Positions 45,511-54,648 of a stretch of DNA of 64,000 nt are shown one piece after another. The notes under the pieces are model-generated. The model was not told the origin of the DNA. It did no database searches and worked only from the letters and a program-made list of their open reading frames with translations. This stretch comes from Marinobacter salexigens. GTDB lineage: Bacteria; Pseudomonadota; Gammaproteobacteria; Pseudomonadales; Oleiphilaceae. Each line of letters begins with the position of its first letter. The stretch's first letter is position 1. The stretch spans positions 119,704-183,703 of the forward strand of contig NZ_JAHKPV010000001.1 in NCBI RefSeq assembly GCF_018860765.1, read 5' to 3'. The position numbers were made by a program, and so were the translations under genes.

Positions 45511-47037
45511 GTGACGGCCACCTCTTCCGCCGAAATCGCAGCTACGCCACCGGATATGCTTGCGGCCATCGATATGGGCTCAAACAGTTTCCATATGGTT
45601 GTGGCCAGACTTGTCCAGGGCGAAATCCGCACCATGGAAAGAATGGGCGAAAAAGTTCAGCTAGGCGACGGCCTTGATTCTGAAAACAATCTAACAGAAG
45701 CGGCGCAACAGCGTGGCTTGGACTGCCTGCGGCGGTTTGCCCAGCGCCTTAACGGTACGCCTCCCGAGGGTGTTCAGATTGTAGGTACAAATGCGCTCAG
45801 GGTGGCGCGTAATGCCAACCAGTTTATCGCACGAGCAGAAGAGGTGCTGGGTTATCCGGTAGAGATCATCGCCGGGCGGGAGGAGGCCCGAGTGATCTAT
45901 CTGGGCGTCTCACACACACTCTCAGATGACGCCGGGCGGCGTCTGGTGATCGACATAGGCGGAGGCAGCACGGAACTCATTATTGGCGAGCGATTTGAGC
46001 CACAGGAGCTGGAAAGCCTACACATGGGATGCGTGTCTTTTCGGAACCGGTATTTTTCCGATGGCCGAATAACCCGTAAACAAATGGACAAAGCCATTAC
46101 CCACGCAGAGCAAGAACTATTAGGCATTCGCCGGCGCTTTCGTTCAATAGGCTGGGAAAGTTCGGTAGGAGCATCCGGGTCTATCAAGGCTATTTGCAAC
46201 GTTTTGAAGACGCTTAAAATCACCGATGGTGCCGTTACCTGGAATGCCATGGAGGAGCTACGCCGACGGCTTGTGGATATGGGCAGTGTCGAGAAGCTAA
46301 GCGATTTGGGGTTGCGGCCAGACCGACAGAATATTTTCCCCGCCGGATTTGCCATCCTTATGGGGGCGTTCCAGTCTTTGAACATTCAGGAACTCATCTA
46401 TACTGACGGAGCACTTCGAGAGGGTCTACTATACGGAATAGCCGGGCGAATCCAGCATGAGGATGTGCGTGAGCGCAGTATTTCAGCGCTGCAGGAGCGG
46501 TATCAGGCGGATCAAAACCACGGGGCCGCTGTAGAGGCAACGGCGGTCGCTGCTTGGGAGCAGATTGCGGAACACTGGGGGCTAAACACACCTACAGACG
46601 AAGAGACCCTGCGCTGGGCCTGCAGGTTACACGAAATCGGTCTGGCAATTTCCCATAGCCAATATCACAAGCACGGCGCTTATCTGTTGCACTACTCTGA
46701 CCTCGCTGGTTTTACGCAGCAGGCGCAACGGGAACTGGCCATTTTGGTGCGCGGCCACCGCCGAAAATTCAGCTCGTCCATTTTCGATGGCGTCGACCCC
46801 AGCGATCTAGGGCGCCTGCGGCACTTATGTATACTGGTACGCTTGGCCGTACTGATTCAGCACTCCCGCAATCTGGAACCGCCACCGGCTTTCACTCTCC
46901 AACCTAGGGAGCAAGGCCTTTTAGTGACGTTTCCGGAAGGCTGGTTTGATGAGCGACCTCTGACCTATGCCGATCTGATGAATGAACAGGACTACCTTGC
47001 CAAGCAAAACTTTGTGCTTGAGCTGGCTGGCGGCTGA
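45511..47037 (+). CDS. ppx: exopolyphosphatase (Ppx/GppA)
   Basis: 508 residues; it releases phosphate from polyphosphate ends (relatives also act on pppGpp). The actin-like ATPase fold shows AAIDMGSNSFHMVVARL, the catalytic-acid region VEIIAGREEARVIYLG and the phosphate loop VIDIGGGSTELI. An HD-like helical C-terminus (from about 310) matches E. coli Ppx. The start is GTG 45511, with AGGA about 11 bases upstream. Divergent from trxA, the common arrangement in the group. Confidence 0.93.
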   Translation: MTATSSAEIAATPPDMLAAIDMGSNSFHMVVARLVQGEIRTMERMGEKVQLGDGLDSENNLTEAAQQRGLDCLRRFAQRLNGTPPEGVQIVGTNALRVARNANQFIARAEEVLGYPVEIIAGREEARVIYLGVSHTLSDDAGRRLVIDIGGGSTELIIGERFEPQELESLHMGCVSFRNRYFSDGRITRKQMDKAITHAEQELLGIRRRFRSIGWESSVGASGSIKAICNVLKTLKITDGAVTWNAMEELRRRLVDMGSVEKLSDLGLRPDRQNIFPAGFAILMGAFQSLNIQELIYTDGALREGLLYGIAGRIQHEDVRERSISALQERYQADQNHGAAVEATAVAAWEQIAEHWGLNTPTDEETLRWACRLHEIGLAISHSQYHKHGAYLLHYSDLAGFTQQAQRELAILVRGHRRKFSSSIFDGVDPSDLGRLRHLCILVRLAVLIQHSRNLEPPPAFTLQPREQGLLVTFPEGWFDERPLTYADLMNEQDYLAKQNFVLELAGG

Positions 47038-47051
47038 CGGAGCGCTTCGCT

Positions 47052-49031
47052 TCACTGTCCCGCCAGCTCACCCTCCATTGCCTCGACCGTTTCGCTGACA
47101 TCAAGCCACTGAGCTTCAACATCTTCAAGTTGACCTTTCGCCGCCGACTGCTTACCTAGCAGGTCTTTTAAGCGGCCTTTGGACTCATCACCGTAAAGGG
47201 CAGGATCTGCAAGCTCAGACTCCAAGTCGTTCAGCGTCTCATGCAGAGTTTCCATCTGCTTTTCCAATGTCGCCTGCTTCTTACGGTATGGGCTCAGCTT
47301 CTGTCTGAGCGCGGCTTCCACTCGCTTGCGGGCCTTTCTGTCTTCAGCACTTTCCCCTACAGCAGCGTCTGCTTGTGCCGGTGCTGTATCTGAGGAGCTA
47401 GCAGCACTGCCAAGCTGACGCTTTGGTGGTTCGGCATCGTCTTTTCGGCGATCCGCCAACCAGCTCTCGTAATCTTCAAGATCACCCTGATACTCCGCAA
47501 CATGGCCATCGTTCACCAGCCAAAATTCGTCAACGGTATTACGCAACAGGTGCCTGTCGTGAGATACCACCACAATAGCGCCTTCAAAATTCTGCAGCGC
47601 CATAGTCAAGGCTTGACGCATCTCCAGATCAAGATGGTTAGTCGGCTCATCCAACAAAAGCAGATTGGGCTTTTGCCAGGCGATAACCGCCAAAGCAACA
47701 CGGGCCTTCTCTCCACCAGAAAATGAGCGAATGGGGCTCAGGGCTTCATCACCATGGAAATCAAAACCACCGAGAAAGTTGCGAACGCTTTGCTCAGACG
47801 CTCTGGGCGACAACCGTTGCAAGTGGAGAAAAGGGCTTGCATCAAGATCGAGTGATTCCAACTGGTGTTGCGCAAAGTACCCTATCGCCAGATGCTCGCC
47901 GCAGGTGCGCTCACCGGATAACAGGGTGCTAGCTGTACCTTGCTCGCCCTGCCCTAGCAACGCATCCATCAAAGTTGATTTGCCAGCACCGTTAGGACCC
48001 AGTAATCCAACACGGCTCCCTGGCAGAAGGGTTAAATTAATGTTGCTCAGTACCTTGGTGTCACCATGCCCGGCTTGTCCGTGTCTTATCGAGAGCAACG
48101 GGTTAGATACTTTATCTGCCATGGGAAATTCGAAGCTGAACGGTGAATCTATGTGCGCAGGGGCAATTTTCTCCATCCGTTCCAGAGATTTTACCCGGCT
48201 TTGTGCTTGCCTAGCCTTGGTGGCTTTCGCTTTGAATCGATCAATAAAGCGCTGGATTTCGGCAATTCTCGCTTGCTGCCGTTCAAAGCCGGCTTGCTGT
48301 TGCGCAATACGTTCGCTGCGCTGCCCTTCAAACGCTGAGTAGTTACCCGTATATAGCTCCAGCTTCTGCCGATCAAAATGTACTATGTGGGTGGCCACCC
48401 TATCCATGAAGTCACGATCGTGGGAAATAAACAACAGGGTTCCATCGTAGCGGCGCAGCCAGTTTTCTAGCCAAAGGCAGGCATCAAGGTCTAAGTGGTT
48501 GGTTGGCTCGTCGAGCAACAAAAGATCGGAAGGCCGCATGAGCGCCTGAGCAAGGTTCAGACGGATACGCCATCCGCCCGAGAATGCGGAAACTGGCCGG
48601 TCTGGGTCTTCATTCCGGAATCCTAGCCCCCGGAGCAAAGATTCTGCACGCCGCGCCGCAGACCAAGCCTCATGTACATCTAACTCACCATGTATGTGCG
48701 CAACGGCGTTGTCATCGCCCCGGGCTTCCGCCTGCTTGAGTTCGCGCTCAAGCCGCCGCAAATCCAGATCTCCATCAAGAACGAAGTCTCTGGCGCTTCG
48801 TTCTGTCGCCTCCACTTCCTGCGCCATGTGCGCAATACGGCAGCCGCCGGGAAGAGACACGCTGCCCTGCTCCGGCGTCAGTTGTCCTAGCAGTAACTGG
48901 AAGAGGCTGGATTTGCCTGCACCATTGGCACCAACAACCGCCACACGTTGGCCGGATTGAACCGTTAGGGCGACGGAATCTAGCAACCAGGCGCCACCCC
49001 GTTGTAAACTGAGATCGGTTATCGTTAACAT
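47052..49031 (-). CDS. yheS: ABC-F family ATPase (YheS-like)
   Basis: 659 residues with two ATP-binding cassettes and no membrane part. First cassette: GANGAGKSS and signature FSGGWRIRLNLAQ; second: GPNGAGKST and FSGGEKARVALA; both Walker B regions read LLLLDEPTNHLDL. The linker between cassettes and a C-terminal coiled coil (EKQMETLHETLNDLESEL region) are typical of ribosome-associated ABC-F translation factors. Length suggests YheS (637) rather than EttA (555) or Uup. The 5' end overlaps a possible but unlikely start of the divergent gene. Confidence 0.9.
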   Translation of the reverse strand: MLTITDLSLQRGGAWLLDSVALTVQSGQRVAVVGANGAGKSSLFQLLLGQLTPEQGSVSLPGGCRIAHMAQEVEATERSARDFVLDGDLDLRRLERELKQAEARGDDNAVAHIHGELDVHEAWSAARRAESLLRGLGFRNEDPDRPVSAFSGGWRIRLNLAQALMRPSDLLLLDEPTNHLDLDACLWLENWLRRYDGTLLFISHDRDFMDRVATHIVHFDRQKLELYTGNYSAFEGQRSERIAQQQAGFERQQARIAEIQRFIDRFKAKATKARQAQSRVKSLERMEKIAPAHIDSPFSFEFPMADKVSNPLLSIRHGQAGHGDTKVLSNINLTLLPGSRVGLLGPNGAGKSTLMDALLGQGEQGTASTLLSGERTCGEHLAIGYFAQHQLESLDLDASPFLHLQRLSPRASEQSVRNFLGGFDFHGDEALSPIRSFSGGEKARVALAVIAWQKPNLLLLDEPTNHLDLEMRQALTMALQNFEGAIVVVSHDRHLLRNTVDEFWLVNDGHVAEYQGDLEDYESWLADRRKDDAEPPKRQLGSAASSSDTAPAQADAAVGESAEDRKARKRVEAALRQKLSPYRKKQATLEKQMETLHETLNDLESELADPALYGDESKGRLKDLLGKQSAAKGQLEDVEAQWLDVSETVEAMEGELAGQ

Positions 49032-49038
49032 GTTGTCA

Positions 49039-49044
49039 TATAAT
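49039..49044 (+). promoter_or_regulatory. TATAAT -10 box before the TIGR02444 gene
   Basis: A perfect TATAAT would place transcription start near 49051, so the ATG at 49030 could not be used while the ATG at 49072 could. The -35 region is weak. Confidence 0.4.
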
Positions 49045-49071
49045 CAAGGTGAAATTGTCAGGGACGGTTCA

Positions 49072-49638
49072 ATGCTCATGTCAGCCAGCTCGCTCGTCTC
49101 CCAAGATTTACCATTAAAAACCATGGAGTTACCGGAAGACTTAGAGCCGGACAACCCTCTTTGGCAATTTGCACTGGCAATTTGGCAGCACTCCGCGGCG
49201 CAAGAAGCCTGTTTGGCACTTCAGGATGAGGGCTGGAGCGTAACACGAATTTTATGCGCCGGCTGGCTTGCCCTTAACGGCATAGCCTACACCGGAATCG
49301 AGGAGGCTACGGTAACAGAGTGGCGCAACCGTGTAACCGGCAGCTTACGCGGCATTCGCAGATCTGTGCCGAAAGCGCAGAGAGCTTACTTACCTCTGCG
49401 CACAAACCTCGCCAACCTTGAGCTGGAGGCAGAACGAATAGAACTGGCCTTAGTCTGGCGGAATTCTCAAGCCCCCCACCCGGAACCAAGCACTATGTAT
49501 ACAAGTGACGAGCTGATTCAGTCTAATCTAACGACTGCAGCACCGGCAGCTGGTACAAGCCCGGAAGCCAAACAATTGCTTGGTATTTTGCGCGACATCA
49601 TTTCCACCCTTCAACCCGGAGGCGCAACGCCATGCTAA
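49072..49638 (+). CDS. TIGR02444 family protein
   Basis: 188 residues from ATG 49072, chosen for its AGGGA seven bases upstream and for a TATAAT between this ATG and the earlier one at 49030. The conserved part is DNPLWQFALAIWQHSAAQEACLAL followed by a helical domain with GWSVTRILCAGWLA (quoted in part). Function unknown; the family is common in Pseudomonas and relatives next to an ABC-F gene. It overlaps the next gene by seven bases. Confidence 0.82.
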   Translation: MLMSASSLVSQDLPLKTMELPEDLEPDNPLWQFALAIWQHSAAQEACLALQDEGWSVTRILCAGWLALNGIAYTGIEEATVTEWRNRVTGSLRGIRRSVPKAQRAYLPLRTNLANLELEAERIELALVWRNSQAPHPEPSTMYTSDELIQSNLTTAAPAAGTSPEAKQLLGILRDIISTLQPGGATPC

Positions 49639-50015
49639 TCAAATGGCTTGTTCGGCTCTCGTTCCCAGCTCTCGGTTTATTGATGCTCCTGATAGTCTTT
49701 GGCCTAAATGAGCCAGACCAAATATCCGAGCCTGTAGCGGAAGAAGCGCCAACGGAAATACCCGCATTTGAGGGGCTGGTCCCCTCGCCGATCCCGACAG
49801 AAGGCCCCGACATAGTTTTCAAATGGAAAGATACCGACGGCAACTGGCACTACGCCGACCGGCCGCCGGAGCAAGGCCCATGGAATACACTCGCCATCGA
49901 GAGAGCTGACAAAAGCCGAGCGCCTGCGAGAATCTCGAATCCTGAGACCGATTGGCAATCCCCCTATAGCGCGCCCTTCACGCTTAGCCCAAACGCCGGC
50001 AGTAATGAAAGCTGA
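49632..50015 (+). CDS. DUF4124 membrane-anchored protein
   Basis: 127 residues. An N-terminal hydrophobic helix (residues 6-26) anchors or exports the protein; a short DUF4124 domain follows with the typical VFKWKDTDGNWHYADRPPE. The tail is polar. The ATG lies seven bases inside the preceding gene, so the two are coupled. DUF4124 proteins are envelope proteins of unknown function. Confidence 0.78.
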   Translation: MLIKWLVRLSFPALGLLMLLIVFGLNEPDQISEPVAEEAPTEIPAFEGLVPSPIPTEGPDIVFKWKDTDGNWHYADRPPEQGPWNTLAIERADKSRAPARISNPETDWQSPYSAPFTLSPNAGSNES

Positions 50016-50163
50016 CGGCATATGCGCATCTTCACTGAACAATCTGTAACGCCTTAACAGATGTTCAGTGGAATCTGAGCTCTGAACCCGCTACCTTTTG
50101 CCCTTTGGCAAACACAATACGTGGGTTTCAGCCCACTCCGTACCAACCCGAAAGGATGATGTA

Positions 50164-50898
50164 ATGAAAAAAACGCTACTTGCACTGGCGATGACTGGCG
50201 TGGTTGCTGGATGTTCAACGCCCCCTGAGACTCCAGCAGACCCGAAGCTGGACTCTACCGATGAGAAAGTTAGCTATGGCATGGGTCTTGTGCTGGGTGA
50301 GCGGATGGGTAACGACCTGCCAAACCTTCAAATGGATCAATTCCTTCAAGGGATTCAACACGGACATGCCGGCGACGACGAATCCAAGCGTATGAGCCGC
50401 GAAGAGATCCAGAAGGCTTTGATGGAATACCAACAGTCGCTGCAAGAAGAGCAAAGCAAGCAAGCTGAAGAGTTGGCGGAGAAAAACCGTGAAGCCGGTG
50501 AGTCCTTCCTTGCTGAGAACGCTGAGCGCGATGGTATCGAAACAACCGACTCCGGGCTTCAGTACGAAGTTTTGGAAGAGGGTAACGGTGAGCAGCCGGG
50601 TGCAACCGATACCGTACAGGTGCACTACACAGGTGAACTGCTTTCCGGTGAGGTCTTTGACAGCTCCCGCGAGCGCGGCGAGCCAGTTACATTTGCCCTG
50701 AATCAGGTTATCCCCGGCTGGACCGAAGGCCTGCAGCTCATGAGCGAAGGCGCCCGCTATAAGCTATACATTCCGTCTGATCTAGCCTACGGCCCGGGCG
50801 GAAACCGTTCAATTGGCCCTAACGAAACCTTGGTTTTCGATGTGGAGCTACTGGCAGTAAACCCAGACGCAGACAAAGAAGACTCTGCGTCCGAATAA
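50164..50898 (+). CDS. FKBP-type peptidyl-prolyl isomerase, lipoprotein
   Basis: 244 residues of the Mip/FkpA type. A lipoprotein signal ends in the lipobox VVAGCSTP (Cys about 18), so it is membrane-anchored in the envelope. An FKBP_N dimerisation region (about 30-120, helical, Glu/Gln-rich) is followed by the FKBP domain (about 125-235) with DTVQVHYTGELLSGEVFDSS, VIPGWTEGLQLM and the IPSDLAYG loop. I chose ATG 50164, preceded by AAGGA; the frame to 50098 would spoil the signal. Probably assists folding of outer membrane proteins. Followed by a strong terminator. Confidence 0.92.
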   Translation: MKKTLLALAMTGVVAGCSTPPETPADPKLDSTDEKVSYGMGLVLGERMGNDLPNLQMDQFLQGIQHGHAGDDESKRMSREEIQKALMEYQQSLQEEQSKQAEELAEKNREAGESFLAENAERDGIETTDSGLQYEVLEEGNGEQPGATDTVQVHYTGELLSGEVFDSSRERGEPVTFALNQVIPGWTEGLQLMSEGARYKLYIPSDLAYGPGGNRSIGPNETLVFDVELLAVNPDADKEDSASE

Positions 50899-50910
50899 TC
50901 TAGAAAGGAA

Positions 50911-50929
50911 GCTTCAGCCTGCCTGAAGC
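50911..50929 (+). other. small hairpin GCTTCAG-5-CTGAAGC
   Basis: Perfect 7-bp stem with a five-base loop, between the FKBP stop and the main terminator. It may help to protect the mRNA end. Confidence 0.5.
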
Positions 50930-50930
50930 A

Positions 50931-50974
50931 AAAAAAGCCTCAGCAACCAACCGTGTAAGTGCTGAGGCTTTTTT
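50931..50974. terminator. bidirectional terminator between FKBP gene and rsd
   Basis: AAAAAAGCCTCAGCA pairs with TGCTGAGGCTTTTTT around a 14-base loop, giving a T-run on both strands. It serves the plus-strand FKBP gene and the convergent rsd gene, which ends at 50998. Confidence 0.92.
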
Positions 50975-50997
50975 GTGATCGCCTATGCCAAATCAAC

Positions 50998-51477
50998 TCA
51001 GGCCGGGGCAACTTTGTCTCCATGCACGTTGTGCAGATGCTCAATCAAAAAGTCCTCCATCTCAAAGCGACTTTCCAGCGTTTCACCCAGATGGGAAAGT
51101 TGTTCAAACAGCGCTTTCACATCTTTTTCAGACAAATCAGCTTCGTCCAACTGGTCGTTAAAATTAAGCGCCACTTCTGTGGTTTCTTCAATACGCGGGT
51201 ATACCTTGGCTGCCAGCTCCAACCCGCCATCGTTGAATTCACGGGCCTCCCTCACAAGCTGCTCATAAATCTCAAAGTGGCCGGTAGAAACATAGTCCAC
51301 CAACACTTCACATAGCCGTACAAACTTGTTTTTAAGGGCTTCTGTTTGCGAGAAATCGCTTTCGCCGGACAAATCGCAGTAGTGAACCAGAAGCTCTTGA
51401 CGATCCTTGAGCCAACGGTCAATAAGCTCGCTGACGCCACCCCAGCGCTCCCTGGCATTTCGGCAGTTTTCCAACAT
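50998..51477 (-). CDS. rsd: regulator of sigma D (Rsd/AlgQ)
   Basis: 159-residue all-helical protein of the Rsd/AlgQ family, which binds region 4 of the housekeeping sigma factor and shifts RNA polymerase toward alternative sigmas in stationary phase. The N-terminal segment ERWGGVSELIDRWLKDRQEL and LVDYVSTGHFEIYEQLV are family hallmarks. Length equals P. aeruginosa AlgQ (160). In Pseudomonas algQ controls alginate together with AlgR, which is also encoded in this window. Confidence 0.93.
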   Translation of the reverse strand: MLENCRNARERWGGVSELIDRWLKDRQELLVHYCDLSGESDFSQTEALKNKFVRLCEVLVDYVSTGHFEIYEQLVREAREFNDGGLELAAKVYPRIEETTEVALNFNDQLDEADLSEKDVKALFEQLSHLGETLESRFEMEDFLIEHLHNVHGDKVAPA

Positions 51478-51579
51478 AACGCCTTATCTCCGCTTGAAAG
51501 TCCTACTGTTCAGCCATGGTGCTGATTTTTGTTAAGTTCGAATCAACTTACCCCATGCTGGCTTCCGGTCGCAACCGTT

Positions 51580-52086
51580 TCAACCCGCGATTTGGCTTTT
51601 CGGGTTTCCCCGGTGGAAGAGCATGATCAAACCCGAAATTATCAACAGCGCAAAAAACACAGCACTCCAACCCGGAATGCTCAAACCAAGAAATCGCCAA
51701 ACAACAGCGGCGCAGTCGCCTGTTCCTTTGAGTGCGGTCGTCAGCACGTCCATAAACGGCAGTACTTCCAACATATAGTCCACCGAGGGGCCGCAGGCAG
51801 GCACCTGATCCGGAGGCAAGTTCTGGAGCCACAACTGTCGGCCCGCAACGCCCAGCCCGGCGCCGGCCGTTGCTACCAGCAACATGCCATATACTCGCAC
51901 CCCTAGCGACTTTGGCCCATGCAAAGCCGCCACAAAGCTCACCAGCCCAACCCCCATAAAACCAAAGCGCTGGAGCCAGCACAGCGGGCAAGGTTCAAGC
52001 CCCATAACGTGCTCCATATAAAATGCCACACCCAATAACCCGGCGCAGACAACAAAAACGAGTGCAAAGAGTGCTCTTACTTTCAC
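51580..52086 (-). CDS. dsbB: disulfide bond formation protein DsbB
   Basis: 168 residues with four transmembrane helices. It reoxidises DsbA and passes electrons to quinone. The first periplasmic loop carries CPLC in LEPCPLCWLQRF, and the second loop has the other pair (VPACGPS and TGDCAAV). Start GTG 52086 with GAGGAA upstream. As in Pseudomonas, it lies near rsd/algQ (103 bases apart). Confidence 0.95.
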   Translation of the reverse strand: MKVRALFALVFVVCAGLLGVAFYMEHVMGLEPCPLCWLQRFGFMGVGLVSFVAALHGPKSLGVRVYGMLLVATAGAGLGVAGRQLWLQNLPPDQVPACGPSVDYMLEVLPFMDVLTTALKGTGDCAAVVWRFLGLSIPGWSAVFFALLIISGLIMLFHRGNPKSQIAG

Positions 52087-52200
52087 AAAGTTTCCTCAGT
52101 TTTACACAAATGCGTTGCCTGGCCTGCTATTCTCGGTTTATCCGGCGGAAACGCTGCTGAATTTGTCACTAAACCCTAAACCACGACGAACTGCAAGCTT

Positions 52201-52644
52201 ATGACACCTCAGCCAAAATTCGTTTTATTCATTATCTTGTTGCTATTTCTACAGCTACCTAACGCCTGGGCAGAAGACGCCACCAATGGCAACGACGGAG
52301 CCGCAGAAAAATCGGGCGTTACGGATTACATCGCCATGGAACCGGCCTTCGTAACTCACGTTGGAAGCCCGGGCGGAAAATTAACCTACCTGAAAGCAAC
52401 CATCAGTCTCAGGGCTTCAAAGCAGACTACAAGGCCCGCGGTGGAAGCCCATATGCCAAGGCTGCGCCATGAGTTGGTGATGCTGTTTGGCGAGCAAACA
52501 GATACAGACAAGCTGACCACTATGGAAGGTCAGGAGGCGCTGCGTGAGGAAGCCAAATCAAGAATAAACACAGTGCTGGAGGAACAGCAAACCGGCGAAG
52601 CGATAACCGGCGTGCTGTTTACAGAATTCGTGGTGCAAAAGTAG
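52201..52644 (+). CDS. FliL-family protein with signal peptide
   Basis: 147 residues with a cleavable-looking N-terminal segment (FVLFIILLLFLQLPNAWA) and a FliL-like domain (ISLRASKQTTRPAVEAHMPRLR, then LREEAKSRINTVLEEQQTG and VLFTEFVVQ). Canonical FliL is a single-pass membrane protein at the flagellar stator; this copy is short, lies outside any flagellar cluster, and its signal ends in AWA, which suggests export rather than anchoring. It is divergent from dsbB by 114 bases and convergent with rmf. A secondary FliL paralogue of this kind occurs in Pseudomonas and relatives. Confidence 0.82.
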   Translation: MTPQPKFVLFIILLLFLQLPNAWAEDATNGNDGAAEKSGVTDYIAMEPAFVTHVGSPGGKLTYLKATISLRASKQTTRPAVEAHMPRLRHELVMLFGEQTDTDKLTTMEGQEALREEAKSRINTVLEEQQTGEAITGVLFTEFVVQK

Positions 52645-52661
52645 GGCGGAACCAGAGCGTT

Positions 52662-52880
52662 TTAGGCAATCCGGGAGAACAGATCATTTTCCGCTATGGC
52701 GGCTTCTTCCCGGAGACTTTCACCGGCGTCATCCCAACCTGCCTCCCAGGCAGCAACAACCACTTCGCCACGATAGGGGCAACGGCTTTTATCCATACCC
52801 ATGGAAGCGGCCAAGTGGCCCTGACGATAGGCTTTATTCAAGGCTTCGATGCCTAAGCCGAGTTTCATGTCCTTTACCAT
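52662..52880 (-). CDS. rmf: ribosome modulation factor (extended form)
   Basis: 72 residues. The core ALNKAYRQGHLAAS, then CPYRGEVVVAAWEAGWDD matches RMF, which dimerises 70S ribosomes to 100S hibernating particles in stationary phase. E. coli RMF has 55 residues; here an acidic C-terminal extension of about 18 residues (SLREEAAIAENDLFSRIA) is added. GGGAG stands seven bases before the ATG. It stands alone, with a probable promoter upstream. Confidence 0.8.
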   Translation of the reverse strand: MVKDMKLGLGIEALNKAYRQGHLAASMGMDKSRCPYRGEVVVAAWEAGWDDAGESLREEAAIAENDLFSRIA

Positions 52881-52909
52881 ATCGCGTCTCCCTCAAACTG
52901 ATGCTACTG

Positions 52910-52938
52910 ACGTTAGCACCAGCGTCAGAAAGTGACAA
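52910..52938 (-). promoter_or_regulatory. possible rmf promoter
   Basis: Minus-strand TTGTCA (52933-52938) and TAACGT (52910-52915) are 17 bases apart, about 30-60 bases before the ATG. The -10 is weak, which would fit a growth-phase controlled promoter. Confidence 0.35.
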
Positions 52939-53026
52939 ATTTTTGTTCTGCTTCTGTGAAGCATGTCCGCCAATGATGAGAACTAACTGAAACTACCTAA
53001 CATAACGACACGTTCTGCGCCCCGTT

Positions 53027-54580
53027 TCAGGAGCGCAGGTATTGTTCAAGAAAGTCATTGAACGTCAGAGTGTCCGATGCCTCAATTCGTTTCTGCTCGT
53101 CTATTGAGCTCTTACTTGCCGCAACAAAGGCCGCTTCTACACCGGCATCCATACCTTCTTTGCGAAGCGTGCTCTGATGTTTTAGCGCCATATCCATGGT
53201 CCAGTCCTTGTGGCCAAGCCCGGAAGCCCGCATGGCATCAACAACCCGGGCAGACGGCGCTTGGCTATCGCCGGATAAAACACCCCGCTGAGCTGAAAGA
53301 GCCTTACGATACACGTCACCTCCATTCCAGCCGTCAAGCACGCCTGCCAGCGGCTCTAGGCGATCAAGTATGTCGGTAGCCGCTTCACCAATGGGCGTGC
53401 GCTCGCCAGCCCTGCACAGGGCCAGCTCATGATTACGCCCTTTGGACACAACATCTTTGTAGTTATCATCCAACAAACTACACTCTGCATCGTCGATTCG
53501 CGGCGACTCTGAGAGCAAACAGTCCAACAGGAAAAGATCCAGAAAATCGATCTGAGCTTCATTAACCCCTACCGGCGAAAAGGGGTCGAGATCCAAACAA
53601 CGCACTTCAATATATTCCACACCGCGAGATTCAAGCGCATGAATCGGCTTTTCTCCGCTTTGAACAGTGCGCTTAGGCCGAACGGCACTGTAGTACTCAT
53701 TTTCTATCTGCAGCACGCTGGTGTTGATCTGGATAAACTGACCGTCACGCTGGGTACCCAAAGCTTCATAGGCTGGCCAATTGGTATGAATAGCTCTATC
53801 CAGAGTTTGGGTATAGGTACTGAGCTTGTTGAAGCAAATATTCAACGACGACTGGGCGTTGTTGTGATAACCCAAATCGCCCATGCGCAATGAGGTGGCA
53901 TAGTCACCAAACCAGCTACGCTCGTCAAACCGGCTAAGGTCGTGACGCACGCCATCAACAAAGCTTGCGTCCAAAGCTGGTGAGGCGCCGAAGAGCAACA
54001 TCAGCAGCCAGCTTCTGCGGCGGAAATTACGAATTAACCAGAAATATTGCTCAGACTTGAAGTCTTTCATGCTTTGCTGGTCGCCCAGCGCGCCCTGCCA
54101 GATATCCCAGAAGCTGTCCGGCAGCGAGAGGTTGTAATGGGTGCCGGCGATACTTTGCATCATGCGGCCGTACCTAACCGCCAGACCTTGGCGGTATACG
54201 TGCTTTAGCCGTCCGGTGTTGGAAGAGCCATACTCCGCGATGGGAATACTGGCGTCGCCGTCCAATTCGCAAGGCATGCTCGCGGGCCAGAAAACCTCAT
54301 CTCCGAGATTCTGCTGCACAAAGCAGTGGGTGTTACGCAAAGACTCCAGCATCTCGGGTGTACTGCTGCACACCGGGGTAATTAGTTCAAGCAAAGCTTC
54401 AGAGTAATCGGTTGTGATAGACGGATGCGTCAGCGCTGAGCCCAAAGCCTCGGGATGGGGTGTCTGAGCGATAAAACCATTGCGGTCAACGCGCAGACCT
54501 TCCTTCTCTACTCCTTTGAGGAATCCATTCCAATCGCTCGCAGCGAATTGACGAAAAATAGAGTGCCGGGATTCGGCCAT
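53027..54580 (-). CDS. gshA: glutamate-cysteine ligase
   Basis: 517 residues of the E. coli GshA type; it makes gamma-glutamylcysteine, the first step of glutathione synthesis. Family segments: GVEKEGLRVDRNGFIA near the start, the ITTDYSEALLELIT metal-site region, GTHYNLSLPD and EYIEVRCLDLDPFSPVG. AGGAG lies six bases before the ATG. A CTGCGC/GCGCAG hairpin at the stop codon may assist termination. Confidence 0.95.
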   Translation of the reverse strand: MAESRHSIFRQFAASDWNGFLKGVEKEGLRVDRNGFIAQTPHPEALGSALTHPSITTDYSEALLELITPVCSSTPEMLESLRNTHCFVQQNLGDEVFWPASMPCELDGDASIPIAEYGSSNTGRLKHVYRQGLAVRYGRMMQSIAGTHYNLSLPDSFWDIWQGALGDQQSMKDFKSEQYFWLIRNFRRRSWLLMLLFGASPALDASFVDGVRHDLSRFDERSWFGDYATSLRMGDLGYHNNAQSSLNICFNKLSTYTQTLDRAIHTNWPAYEALGTQRDGQFIQINTSVLQIENEYYSAVRPKRTVQSGEKPIHALESRGVEYIEVRCLDLDPFSPVGVNEAQIDFLDLFLLDCLLSESPRIDDAECSLLDDNYKDVVSKGRNHELALCRAGERTPIGEAATDILDRLEPLAGVLDGWNGGDVYRKALSAQRGVLSGDSQAPSARVVDAMRASGLGHKDWTMDMALKHQSTLRKEGMDAGVEAAFVAASKSSIDEQKRIEASDTLTFNDFLEQYLRS

Positions 54581-54648
54581 GTTTGACTCCTGCTGCAGCC
54601 AGCGGTGCCTTATGGGCTCTACTGGCTGGTGGAAATAGTTGAAACCGC

